A DNA stretch of 17,758 nucleotides from Synergistaceae bacterium (GTDB taxonomy: Bacteria; Synergistota; Synergistia; Synergistales; Synergistaceae). The translations under genes and the position numbers were made by a program. Location: NCBI GenBank assembly GCA_031264605.1, contig JAISDQ010000209.1, positions 1 through 17,758 of the forward strand, written 5' to 3'. This document shows, one piece after another, positions 1 through 7,554 of the stretch. The first letter of the stretch is position 1, and the number at the start of each line of letters is the position of its first letter. The notes under the pieces were generated by a model. It was not told where the DNA came from. It was given only the letters and a program-made list of their open reading frames with translations, and did no database searches.

Positions 1-79
1 GGCCTTTTTCGGGATATCTGAGCGAATCGCCGGGAAAGGGAGGCGCGTCGGGAAACAGCAGGCGGGATATATTTATCAA
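1..79 (-). CDS. possible partial ORF running off the left edge
   Basis: After the rimI stop codon the same reading frame stays open to the window edge. The first usable start is a TTG nine bases downstream of that stop. The translation begins LINISRLLFPDAPPF and continues without a stop to base 1. There is no strong ribosome binding site, only about 26 codons are visible, and I do not recognise the family. It fits the head of the next gene in the run, but it could also be intergenic sequence that happens to be open. Confidence 0.3.
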   Translation of the reverse strand, partial: MINISRLLFPDAPPFPGDSLRYPEKG

Positions 80-88
80 TTCAAACCG

Positions 89-544
89 TCACAGCTTCAA
101 AGGAAGACGCGCGGCCAGCAGAAGCGCGTCTTCCCCGTCGTTGTAATAACCTTTTACCCTCGACGAATAAACAAACCCCAAGGACGCGTAAAAAGCGCGC
201 GCGACCGCGTTGGAAGCCCTGACTTCGAGATACATCCGCCTGCACAGCCATTCATGCGCCAATATGTCGAACGCGGCCATTATCTGCAACGCCACTCCAT
301 GCCGCCTGTATTCAGGCAAAACCGCTATGTTCATCAGATGCGCCGATTCATCGTTCTGCCCCAAAACTCCGTAGCCCACAACGACATCTTTGAAGGAGGC
401 CTTGAGATAGAGGGAAGTCCCCCCTCCGTTCAAATCGGCGGAAATGAGATCCTCCTCCCAGGGAACGGCGAAACAGGCTTTTTCTATTTCGACTAGAGAC
501 TTCAGGTCCTCCGGGACGCAGAAATCCAAGTCGGCTATCTGCAT
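89..544 (-). CDS. rimI: ribosomal protein S18 N-alanine acetyltransferase RimI-like (GNAT)
   Basis: This is a 151-residue GNAT-fold acetyltransferase, the usual RimI length. RimI moves an acetyl group from acetyl-CoA to the N-terminal alanine of ribosomal protein S18 in the cytoplasm. The acetyl-CoA pyrophosphate loop is RRHGVA at residues 80-85. It is followed by LEVRASNAVARAFY, in which Glu107 and Tyr119 match the spacing of the RimI catalytic pair (12 residues apart). The GYYNDGEDALLL ending at about residue 143 is also typical of RimI. The ATG overlaps the purA stop codon (TGATG), so translation is probably coupled to purA; no strong Shine-Dalgarno is visible. Substrate assignment rests on family resemblance, and a related GNAT specificity cannot be excluded. 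Confidence 0.85.
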   Translation of the reverse strand: MQIADLDFCVPEDLKSLVEIEKACFAVPWEEDLISADLNGGGTSLYLKASFKDVVVGYGVLGQNDESAHLMNIAVLPEYRRHGVALQIMAAFDILAHEWLCRRMYLEVRASNAVARAFYASLGFVYSSRVKGYYNDGEDALLLAARLPLKL

Positions 545-1842
545 CAGAAATCTCTGTAAATCGTGTCTTCCCTGCCCGGCCCCACGCCTATCAAACCGAC
601 GCGGACGCCCGAGCCCCGCTCGATATAATTTACGTAATCCCTCGCGGCGGCCGGGAGTTCCTCAAAACTCCGGCAGCGTGAGATATCCTCTTTCCAGGGT
701 TTAAAGCTCTCGTACGCCGGTTTGACGTTTTCGAGGCCGTACGCGGAATTCGGAAACACCTGTAAGGGATTTCCGTCCGCCTCGTACGCCGTGCACACTT
801 TCAGCTCGTCCATGCCGGAGAGGACGTCCAGCTTGGTCAGCGCGAGAACATCCAAACCGTTTACCATCGCGGAATACCGCAGGGCAGGCATATCGAGCCA
901 GCCGCAACGCCTCGGGCGGCCTGTCGTGGCGCCGAATTCGCCTCCGTTTTTGCGGAGCGTTTCGCCAGCCTCGCCGCTATCCTCCGTCGGGAACGGCCCT
1001 TCCCCGACCCTGGTACAGTACGCTTTCACCACGCCTATCACGCGGTCGATCCGTCCGGGGCCGAGCGCTCCCCCCGTGCAGCAGCCGCCGGCAACACAGC
1101 TCGAACTGGTGACGAAAGGATACGTACCGTGATCGATGTCGAGCAGGGTGCCCTGCGCGCCCTCGAAAAGCACATGCTCCCCCCTCTTGACGGCCGAGGC
1201 TATCTCGAACGACGAATCCCCCAGATAAGGCTTGAGGAAATCCCCCCATTCGAGAGATTGCCGATACATGCTTTCGAACTCGATCGGTGGTTCGCCGTAA
1301 ATTTTTTCGAGCAGCGGATTTTTTTCGGCCATATTGAGCCGAAGTTTTTTCTCGAGCGATTCCGGGGACACCAAGTCTTCCGCCCTGACGCCGATACGGT
1401 TGTATTTATCGACGTAGCACGGGCCTATTCCCCTGCCCGTAGTCCCGATGACGGCGTCGGGGCTGTTCTTCTTCCTGAACGCCTCGGAAGCCGCGTCGAG
1501 ACGTTTGTGATAAGGCATTACCACATGGGCCGCCCGGCTCACGACGAGCTTTGTCCCAATGTCGCCAGGCGCCGGATCAAGTTCGTTTATTTCCTTGATC
1601 AACTGCTCGGGTTCTAGCACCACGCCGTTTCCGATTACGCATATACGGTTCGGATAGAGCATGCCCGACGGCAGCAGATGAAAGACGTGTTTTTTGCCCT
1701 CGGCTATGACCGTATGTCCGGCGTTAGCTCCGCCCTGGTAACGGACCACCACGCCGACCTCGCGCGCCAAGGCGTCGACGACGCGGCCTTTCCCCTCGTC
1801 GCCCCATTGAGCGCCCACAAGCGCCTGTACCGTTTTTCCCAT
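544..1842 (-). CDS. purA: adenylosuccinate synthase
   Basis: This 432-residue protein has the full family length. It joins IMP and aspartate using GTP to give adenylosuccinate, the first step from IMP to AMP, in the cytoplasm. The N-terminal motif AQWGDEGKGR (residues 11-20) is the P-loop-like GTP/IMP site and contains the general base Asp15. GGANAGHT carries the conserved His43. GRGIGPCY and GATTGRPRRCGWLD are also family signatures. The last residue of the first motif is Arg where Lys is usual, a conservative change. A good ribosome binding site (GGGGGAG, five bases before the ATG) lies within the end of the upstream protease gene, whose stop is only two bases away. Its position between an envelope protease and rimI suggests operon convenience rather than a shared pathway. 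Confidence 0.97.
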   Translation of the reverse strand: MGKTVQALVGAQWGDEGKGRVVDALAREVGVVVRYQGGANAGHTVIAEGKKHVFHLLPSGMLYPNRICVIGNGVVLEPEQLIKEINELDPAPGDIGTKLVVSRAAHVVMPYHKRLDAASEAFRKKNSPDAVIGTTGRGIGPCYVDKYNRIGVRAEDLVSPESLEKKLRLNMAEKNPLLEKIYGEPPIEFESMYRQSLEWGDFLKPYLGDSSFEIASAVKRGEHVLFEGAQGTLLDIDHGTYPFVTSSSCVAGGCCTGGALGPGRIDRVIGVVKAYCTRVGEGPFPTEDSGEAGETLRKNGGEFGATTGRPRRCGWLDMPALRYSAMVNGLDVLALTKLDVLSGMDELKVCTAYEADGNPLQVFPNSAYGLENVKPAYESFKPWKEDISRCRSFEELPAAARDYVNYIERGSGVRVGLIGVGPGREDTIYRDF

Positions 1843-1844
1843 TG

Positions 1845-3047
1845 CTACTCCCCCTCTGCGGGAGTCTCGTGAAGTATTTCCCTCATCACTCCCAAAGCCC
1901 CTTGCAGTTGTTTATCCTCAGACGTCACCAGATTCGGCTCGCCCTCCACCACGTAATCCGGGATCAAACCCTTGTGGTCGATTATCGTGCCCGAAGGCGT
2001 GGCGTACCTCGCGATCGTTATATACATACCCGCCCGTTCGGGAAGAGGGAAGAGTGACTGAACGGACCCCTTTCCGTAACTCTTGGTCCCCACAAGCGGC
2101 CCCCTGTTGTGGTCCTGAATCGCCCCCGCCACTATTTCGGAAGCGCTGGCGCTGCCTTCGTTCATCAGCACCACCACCGGCAAATCGGTGGCGAGTCCCC
2201 TTTCCGCGTACAATTCGTCGCCGATGCGCTCGATTCGCCCTTTGAGGCTCACCACCAGTTCCCCGTCGATGAAAAGCGACGCCACGTCGACGGCGATATT
2301 GAGCAGGCCCCCCGGATTGTTCCTCACGTCCAGGATGATTCCGCCGGCGTCCCTCGACTCGGCCGCATCTATCGCGTCGCTCAGCTCCTGCGCGCTCTTC
2401 TGGTGGAAATTATTCAGCTTGATATAAGCGATATTATCCATCATCTCGGAACGAACGGTCTTGATGTTTATTATCTCTCTCGTCATGTCGAAAGACTTGA
2501 GTTCGTCCTCGCCTGATCTCCGCATCCACACCGTAACGTCCGTATACGGTTCGCCTCTCAGCCGTTTTACCACGTCATTCTGATCCAGGCCGACGACGAC
2601 GTCGTCATCCACTTTCACTATCTCGTCGAGAGGCTTGACCCCGGCCCTGAACGCCGGAGTATCCTCGATCGGGCTTATCACCAGTATTTTCCCGTCGCGC
2701 GTGCCGATATACATACCCAGGCCGCCGTACTCGCCCTCCATCTCCATGCCTTCTTCGCGCAATTGCTCGGGATCGAGGAATCTCGTGTAAGGATCGTCGA
2801 CGGCGGCCACCATGCCTTTCAGCGAACCGTAGAATAATTTCTGCTCGCCGGGCAGTTTGCCCTCATCGACGAAAAAGGCCTCGATGTTGTTCCGCACCTG
2901 CCTCATGGTCATTAAATTATGCTGAGTGAAAGGCAAAAGCCGGGACCATTCGTTTCCGGATTCAGCGGCGAAAGCGCTGATGATCGCCGTTACCATGAAC
3001 CCGCCTATAAAAACTCCAAGCAATATGTCACGAAATCTTTTAAACAT
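1845..3047 (-). CDS. S41 family C-terminal processing peptidase (CtpA/Prc-like)
   Basis: This 400-residue serine protease is anchored or exported by an N-terminal hydrophobic segment (residues about 8-28) and acts outside the cytoplasmic membrane. The family trims or degrades envelope proteins from their C-termini. A PDZ domain (about 100-180), containing GGLGMYIG and the PAFRAGVKPLDEIVKVD stretch, recognises substrate tails. The tail-specific protease domain follows. The catalytic Ser301 lies in GSASASE, Glu304 follows it, and Lys326 lies in KSYGKGS. These spacings (+3 and +25) match the Ser-Lys dyad of plant CtpA. The gene follows the FtsEX-linked hydrolase gene by 29 bases. In other bacteria CtpA proteases limit M23 hydrolases, so the hydrolase is a candidate substrate (inference). 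The ribosome binding site is weak. Confidence 0.93.
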   Translation of the reverse strand: MFKRFRDILLGVFIGGFMVTAIISAFAAESGNEWSRLLPFTQHNLMTMRQVRNNIEAFFVDEGKLPGEQKLFYGSLKGMVAAVDDPYTRFLDPEQLREEGMEMEGEYGGLGMYIGTRDGKILVISPIEDTPAFRAGVKPLDEIVKVDDDVVVGLDQNDVVKRLRGEPYTDVTVWMRRSGEDELKSFDMTREIINIKTVRSEMMDNIAYIKLNNFHQKSAQELSDAIDAAESRDAGGIILDVRNNPGGLLNIAVDVASLFIDGELVVSLKGRIERIGDELYAERGLATDLPVVVLMNEGSASASEIVAGAIQDHNRGPLVGTKSYGKGSVQSLFPLPERAGMYITIARYATPSGTIIDHKGLIPDYVVEGEPNLVTSEDKQLQGALGVMREILHETPAEGE

Positions 3048-3076
3048 AACGCATCATCAGCTTTCGGAAAAATTTA

Positions 3077-4294
3077 CTACTGCAGATATCCCATCGGATC
3101 CTTGGTATTGCCGTTCACGCGGACTTCAAAATGGAGATGGTTGCCCGTCGCCGTACCTGTCGAACCGACTCTACCTATTCTGTCGCCCATCTTGACTTTG
3201 GCGTTCTCCGCCGTGTCTATTCCGGACAAGTGCGCGTAAACGCTGGTAAGGTCTCCGCCGTGATCTACTATGACAACCTGTCCGTATCCTCTTAGCCACC
3301 CCGTGTACAAAACTTCGCCGTCGGCGGCGGCCCTGACGGTATCGCCCTTATTCCCGTCTATATCTATGCCGCTGTGTGTGGCCTTTGTCTTGAAAACCGG
3401 GTGAATCCTGCTGCCGTACGGGCTGTTTATCTTTCCTTTGAGCGGCCAGGCGAATTTGCCCCCCTTGTAATAAAGCGGGGTATTGCCCTTGGCGCTGTTT
3501 CTTTTTTTCTGCGCCAGGAGATCGTTGACCTTGGACTTCAGCTCCCGCGAGGCCTTCATCAGCTCGTCCTGTTCTGCCTGGAACATGGCTTTGTCCTTGC
3601 GCGCCTGTTGGAGCATCCGGTTCCTGTCATTGGTCGTTTTCTGTATGCTGGCCGTCTGTTTCTTCATCTCGTCGTTTCTTCGCTCGAGTTCCTTACGCTG
3701 TTTTTCCAGTTCGGCCCTTGCCATGTCCATTGCGTTTTTCTCGGAGATCAGATTGTCTATAAGCGCTTTGTCCTGTTCGGCTATTTTTGTGAGCATGTAC
3801 GACGTGGCTAGAGCGTCCTGAGTGCCCGAGGCCGACATAAGCAGGCTGAACTCGGCGGCTCCGCCGTACTTGTAAACGGCGACCACGCGTTCTTTGAGCA
3901 GTTTTTTGGCCGCCTCTATGCGGGATTCCATATCCTGAATCCTGGCTGTGGTGTCGGTGAGCTTATTCATGATCTGCTTGCGTTTCAGCTCGGTCACGTT
4001 GAGCCTTTGCTCGGCTTCGGCAAGCTGGCTGCTGAGTTTCGATATATCGTTTATGGCGCGATCTTCTTTTTTCTTGGCGTCCTTGAGTTTGGCGTTATTT
4101 TTCTTGATCTCGCGCTCCATCGTATCCAGCCTTTTTTGCTGATTCGCGAGTTCCTTCTCGATCTCGGCGTTCGGAGATTGGGCGGCGGCATGCGAACTGA
4201 CCGCGAAAAACGGCGCGAGCAGCGCGGATAACACCAAAACAGAGACGATCAGGATAAATTTCTTTTTGTACTGTCTTTTTTCCAATTCAGGCAT
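3077..4294 (-). CDS. EnvC-like murein hydrolase / activator with M23 domain
   Basis: This 405-residue exported protein has a basic N-terminus and one hydrophobic signal or anchor segment (about 11-36). A long charged coiled coil (about 40-270) follows, then a C-terminal M23/LytM domain (about 283-405). The architecture is that of EnvC, CwlO and PcsB partners of FtsEX, which act on peptidoglycan during division or growth. Unlike E. coli EnvC, the metal site is intact: His307 and Asp311 in HSGID, His355 in YAHL, and His386/His388 in HLHFE. It is therefore probably an active endopeptidase rather than only an activator. It lies 18 bases after ftsX. The ATG directly abuts AAGGAG, so a TTG three codons later (base 4285), nine bases from that site, may be the real start. 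Confidence 0.9.
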   Translation of the reverse strand: MPELEKRQYKKKFILIVSVLVLSALLAPFFAVSSHAAAQSPNAEIEKELANQQKRLDTMEREIKKNNAKLKDAKKKEDRAINDISKLSSQLAEAEQRLNVTELKRKQIMNKLTDTTARIQDMESRIEAAKKLLKERVVAVYKYGGAAEFSLLMSASGTQDALATSYMLTKIAEQDKALIDNLISEKNAMDMARAELEKQRKELERRNDEMKKQTASIQKTTNDRNRMLQQARKDKAMFQAEQDELMKASRELKSKVNDLLAQKKRNSAKGNTPLYYKGGKFAWPLKGKINSPYGSRIHPVFKTKATHSGIDIDGNKGDTVRAAADGEVLYTGWLRGYGQVVIVDHGGDLTSVYAHLSGIDTAENAKVKMGDRIGRVGSTGTATGNHLHFEVRVNGNTKDPMGYLQ

Positions 4295-4312
4295 CTCCTT
4301 CCGTAAATAGGG

Positions 4313-5197
4313 CTAAAGCGGCTTCATTGCCCTTCTGGTGAAAGTTTCGACGGCGACGAGGCTCGCGATAAGGCTCACGGTAGCTCCGGCTCCGACCAGT
4401 ATCAACCCCAGCTCTAACACCACCGCGTGTTGTTCCAGCAGGGGCAAAAACGGCACCATCTCCTTGAGGCGCGTGATAATTCCGCTGTAGCTCAGCGCCA
4501 GGAAAATACTCGCGCCGAAAGAACCAATGCCGCCCAATATTACGCCTTGCAGCACGAACGGCATCGCCACGAAGGTCGGGGTAGCTCCAACCATGAGCAT
4601 GATCCCTATTTCCTCCTCTTTGGAGTAGACGGCTATGCGTATGGTATTGAAGAGCACCACCGCCGACGCGGTGATAGCCACAAGCAATATGGCGAGCGAG
4701 AATTTCCCGGCGAAACGGGAGAACCGCGCCCACTTTTCGGCGAGACCGCCGGCATAGACGATATCGTCGATCAACGGTATGGCGGCGAGCGCCGTCACGA
4801 CCGATTCTATGCTGTCAGCCCTGTCGACGGCGATTTCGAGGCTCTCCGGAAGGGGATTCTCGCCGAGAATCGTGACGGATTCCGCCCTGTCGGGCATTCT
4901 CTGTTTAAGGCGCTCGAGCGCCATCTCGCGCGTTATTATCCTGACTTCCTTGACGTGGGTCAGCGTGGCCGCCTGCCGCGCCGCTATTTCAAAATCGGCG
5001 CCGGGAGCTAGGTAAGCCTGCACGGACAGCTCCCCTTCCAAAAAATTGACGATATGCCTCGCGTTGAGCACCAGCAGGACGGAAGCGCCGATGAGATAGA
5101 AAACCGCCATCGAGGTCACGACAGTCAGGAAAGCGAGGCCCCAGTGCCTTATTATGAGCCGCGTGCCGTCTCTCAGGGCGTATTTAAAGCTCCCCAT
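4313..5197 (-). CDS. ftsX: cell division ABC-type membrane protein FtsX
   Basis: This 294-residue membrane protein has the usual length and layout of FtsX. Residues 1-18 are cytoplasmic. TM1 is at about 20-44. A large extracytoplasmic loop (about 45-165) contains the partner-binding region. Three further membrane segments lie at about 166-187, 205-240 and 258-282. With FtsE it transmits ATP hydrolysis across the membrane to switch on a peptidoglycan hydrolase, here presumably the coiled-coil M23 protein encoded next. KEEEIGIMLMVGAT is the conserved cytoplasmic coupling region after TM2. The start overlaps the end of ftsE by 14 bases, with GGAAGG ten bases upstream, which indicates coupled translation and stoichiometric production. 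Confidence 0.95.
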   Translation of the reverse strand: MGSFKYALRDGTRLIIRHWGLAFLTVVTSMAVFYLIGASVLLVLNARHIVNFLEGELSVQAYLAPGADFEIAARQAATLTHVKEVRIITREMALERLKQRMPDRAESVTILGENPLPESLEIAVDRADSIESVVTALAAIPLIDDIVYAGGLAEKWARFSRFAGKFSLAILLVAITASAVVLFNTIRIAVYSKEEEIGIMLMVGATPTFVAMPFVLQGVILGGIGSFGASIFLALSYSGIITRLKEMVPFLPLLEQHAVVLELGLILVGAGATVSLIASLVAVETFTRRAMKPL

Positions 5198-5879
5198 CCA
5201 GATTGTACCTTCCTCTCTTTTCGTCCCTGACGACCCTGCCCGACCTTATTCCGATCACGCGCTGCCTGAACGCGTCCACGAGATACTGGTTGTGCGTGGC
5301 CATTATCACGGTGGTTCCGAGGGCGTTTATCGACATTATAAGCTGCATGATTTCCTCCGCGGTATGAAGGTCGAGATTGCCGGTGGGTTCGTCGGCCAGT
5401 AGCACCGACGGCGAATTGACTATCGCGCGCGCCACGGCCACCCGCTGCTGTTCGCCGCCGGAGAGCTGAGGCGGATAGAGAAACCGCCGCCGCCAGAGGT
5501 TCACCTGGTCCAGAATCTCTCCGGTCCGTTCCTTGACTTCCCTGGACGGGGCGCCGAGCACCTCCAGCACGAACGCCACGTTTTCAAACACGTTCAAGTG
5601 CGGGAGCAGGCAAAAATCCTGAAAAATGATGCCGATGTCGCGCCTGAAAATAGAAAGGTCGACTCTGCTTATCTTGCGCAGCGAAAACGAACCGACGGTA
5701 ATCTGGCCTCGCGTCGGCGCAACTTCCCGCGTTATGCAGCGAAGCAAAGTCGTTTTGCCGGAACCGGTCGGTCCCACGAGATATACGAACTCGCCCTTGG
5801 GTATCTCGAGATAAACGTCTTCCAACGCTGTTATATCAGGGTAAAATACCTTGCTCACCCCGGAAAATCGAATATCCAT
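5184..5879 (-). CDS. ftsE: cell division ATP-binding protein FtsE
   Basis: This is a 231-residue ABC ATPase with every motif intact. The Walker A motif GPTGSGKTT is at residues 36-44, the Q-loop has Gln87, the signature LSGGEQQR is at 139-146, the Walker B pair is Asp163-Glu164, and the H-loop has His196. It powers FtsX at the inner membrane. I chose the ATG at 5879 over the GTG one codon upstream. AGGAGG (5885-5890) is five bases from the ATG but only two from the GTG. The first bases run up to the stop of the transketolase-like C subunit, so the division genes are probably expressed together with that pair. The closeness to ftsX and an EnvC-like gene makes FtsE much more likely than a generic ABC transporter ATPase. 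Confidence 0.95.
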   Translation of the reverse strand: MDIRFSGVSKVFYPDITALEDVYLEIPKGEFVYLVGPTGSGKTTLLRCITREVAPTRGQITVGSFSLRKISRVDLSIFRRDIGIIFQDFCLLPHLNVFENVAFVLEVLGAPSREVKERTGEILDQVNLWRRRFLYPPQLSGGEQQRVAVARAIVNSPSVLLADEPTGNLDLHTAEEIMQLIMSINALGTTVIMATHNQYLVDAFRQRVIGIRSGRVVRDEKRGRYNLDGEL

Positions 5880-5881
5880 CA

Positions 5882-6778
5882 CTACCTCCTGCGAATCGCC
5901 CAGACCTGAAGCGCGCTTCGCACTATCTCATCGCGCGTGAGGCCGTAGTATTCCTTCAATTCTTCCTCAGCCCCGCTCTGCCCGAAACGATCCTCCACCG
6001 CTACTCCTCTTGCCGGAACCGGATATCCCCTGCACAAGCATTCCGCCACGGCCCCGAAAAGCCCTCCGCTGTTCGCGTGCTTCTCCACCGCGACACAGCA
6101 ACCCGTTCTCCTGACCGAGGCAAGCAGGGTTTGTTCGGGGAACGGTTTTATGCTGTAACAGTCTATTATATCGGAAGCTATGCCCTGCCTGGCCAGCGCG
6201 CGCCCCGCCGCGAGCGCCTCCACGGTCATGACGCCGCACGAGCATATTGTAACCCCATCCCCTTCGGATAACATCCTGGCGCCGCCGACGCCGAAGTCGG
6301 ACTCCGTCTCGCCGTAAACAGCCTCGTGTCTGGAGTGGCTCAGCCTCATATATACGGGCCCGTTCCATGACGTTACCGCGGCGCGGGTCAAAACGTACGC
6401 GCTGCGCCAATCCGACGGCGCGAGCACCGCCATGCCGGGCACGGCTCTCATCAGCGCGAAATCCATGTTCATCTGCATCGCCGCTCCTGCTATTCCCTGG
6501 CTGCCGCCGTCGTGCGCGGCTATGAACGCCACTTTCAGGTTCGGAACGCCCGCCGCCGTCATGATCTGCTCGAAGCACCGGGCGACGAAAGCGGGATCCG
6601 TGTCCGACTCAATATAAACCGTCCGTCCGCAAAGAGCAAATCCAACCGACCTCAATATCGCGTCACGCTCCGTGAATATTCCCTCGCCGCCTGTAAACAT
6701 CACGTTTCGGTCTTCGCTCTTCAACCGCTCGGCGGCCGAGAGATAACCGTCGAGGCTGCTTCTCGGAAATTCCGTCAT
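5882..6778 (-). CDS. transketolase-like protein, C-terminal subunit (divergent)
   Basis: This 298-residue protein resembles the C-terminal half of split transketolases: the pyrimidine-binding domain (about 1-160) plus the C-terminal domain (about 172-298). Family blocks are clear, including DFALMRAVPGMAVLAPSD, GPVYMRLSHSR (Arg145 retained), CYSIKPFPE, VAVEKH, GGLFGAVAE and DRFGQSG. The Glu that activates thiamine diphosphate appears kept as Glu37. The usual GEDGPTHQ motif has become GIAGAAMQ (95-102), so the active-site His is Met101 and the sugar-contacting Asp is lost. The gene overlaps the N subunit gene by four bases (ATGA), has GGAGGG eight bases upstream, and abuts ftsE. A normal transketolase activity is doubtful. 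It may be a changed enzyme or a non-catalytic protein; substrate unknown. Confidence 0.8.
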   Translation of the reverse strand: MTEFPRSSLDGYLSAAERLKSEDRNVMFTGGEGIFTERDAILRSVGFALCGRTVYIESDTDPAFVARCFEQIMTAAGVPNLKVAFIAAHDGGSQGIAGAAMQMNMDFALMRAVPGMAVLAPSDWRSAYVLTRAAVTSWNGPVYMRLSHSRHEAVYGETESDFGVGGARMLSEGDGVTICSCGVMTVEALAAGRALARQGIASDIIDCYSIKPFPEQTLLASVRRTGCCVAVEKHANSGGLFGAVAECLCRGYPVPARGVAVEDRFGQSGAEEELKEYYGLTRDEIVRSALQVWAIRRR

Positions 6779-7554
6779 ACGCGAAACCCTCCGCCAGCGG
6801 TCTCGTTTTCCATGCCGGAAAGAACATTGTCCACTTCGTCCGTGGTCAGGGGCATATCGCCGTAGTCGGCGTCCTCGGTGCGGACAATGACCGCCTTCGG
6901 CGGCGGCGACATGAAATCCAGGCCGGAAAACGCTTCAAAAAGCGACTCGAAATCGTTTCGCGCCTCCGCGGTTTTCCATCCGAACGCGCGAAGCCCCTCG
7001 CCCATAAAATCATCCGTCCCGTTGGATTCCGCTATGAGCGCGAAATTTCGGCATCCCGCCGCCGTTGACGAAATAACCGACTCCCACGAAACCCCCGAAC
7101 GCATTTCTTCCTCGTCCGCGACGCAAAAAACCCTCGCCCCGTTACCCTGAGAGGACAGAAAATCGGCCATCGCGGAGGCTACGCCCGCACATCCTCCGTG
7201 AGAACACCAAGGAGCGTCGATCCCGGGCGTCCTTATATCGGGATAACCCTGCAAAACAGCCCCAAGGCGGCCGTAATTCCACAATTCATCCCTCCCGAAG
7301 TAACCGCGCCTCGCAAGGCACGCGTACAACGCGGGAGCGGCCGCGCCATTTCCCATGACAAGCCTGTCGCGGTCATCGCGCTTGCGTTCCGCAGGGAAGA
7401 CTTTCATATATTCCCAGTAAAGAAACACCAAAACATTTACAACACGAAGGACTTTCGGAATACCGCCCACACGCGCGAGACCAAGCATAAGCACCACGTC
7501 TTTGCGCACATCGAGGGCGATTTTCTCAAGTTCGCCGCGTCTTTTCGAATTCAT
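6775..7554 (-). CDS. transketolase-like protein, N-terminal subunit (degenerate active site)
   Basis: This 259-residue protein aligns along its length with the N-terminal, diphosphate-binding half of split transketolases. Guides are DRDRLVMGN, APALYACLARRGYF, LGAVLQGYPD and SWESVISSTAAG. Several conserved catalytic positions are changed by my manual alignment. HPGG becomes GIPK (31-34), GHA becomes GAA (His to Ala71), QGHPD becomes QGYPD (Tyr104), GSLGQG becomes CSHGGC, and the late WHG becomes DYG (Tyr231). The metal-binding GDG is ADE, although Asp147 and the following Asn178 remain. It overlaps the end of csaB by 29 bases, with GGGGGAAG upstream. It presumably pairs with the next gene product. 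The open frame and preserved fold suggest it is functional in some way, but not an ordinary transketolase. Confidence 0.75.
   Translation of the reverse strand: MNSKRRGELEKIALDVRKDVVLMLGLARVGGIPKVLRVVNVLVFLYWEYMKVFPAERKRDDRDRLVMGNGAAAPALYACLARRGYFGRDELWNYGRLGAVLQGYPDIRTPGIDAPWCSHGGCAGVASAMADFLSSQGNGARVFCVADEEEMRSGVSWESVISSTAAGCRNFALIAESNGTDDFMGEGLRAFGWKTAEARNDFESLFEAFSGLDFMSPPPKAVIVRTEDADYGDMPLTTDEVDNVLSGMENETAGGGFRV

Noticed and set aside
4287..4733. Second minus-strand frame (148 codons) inside ftsX
   Set aside because: It is out of frame with ftsX, has a basic low-complexity translation and shows no family features; it is a shadow frame.
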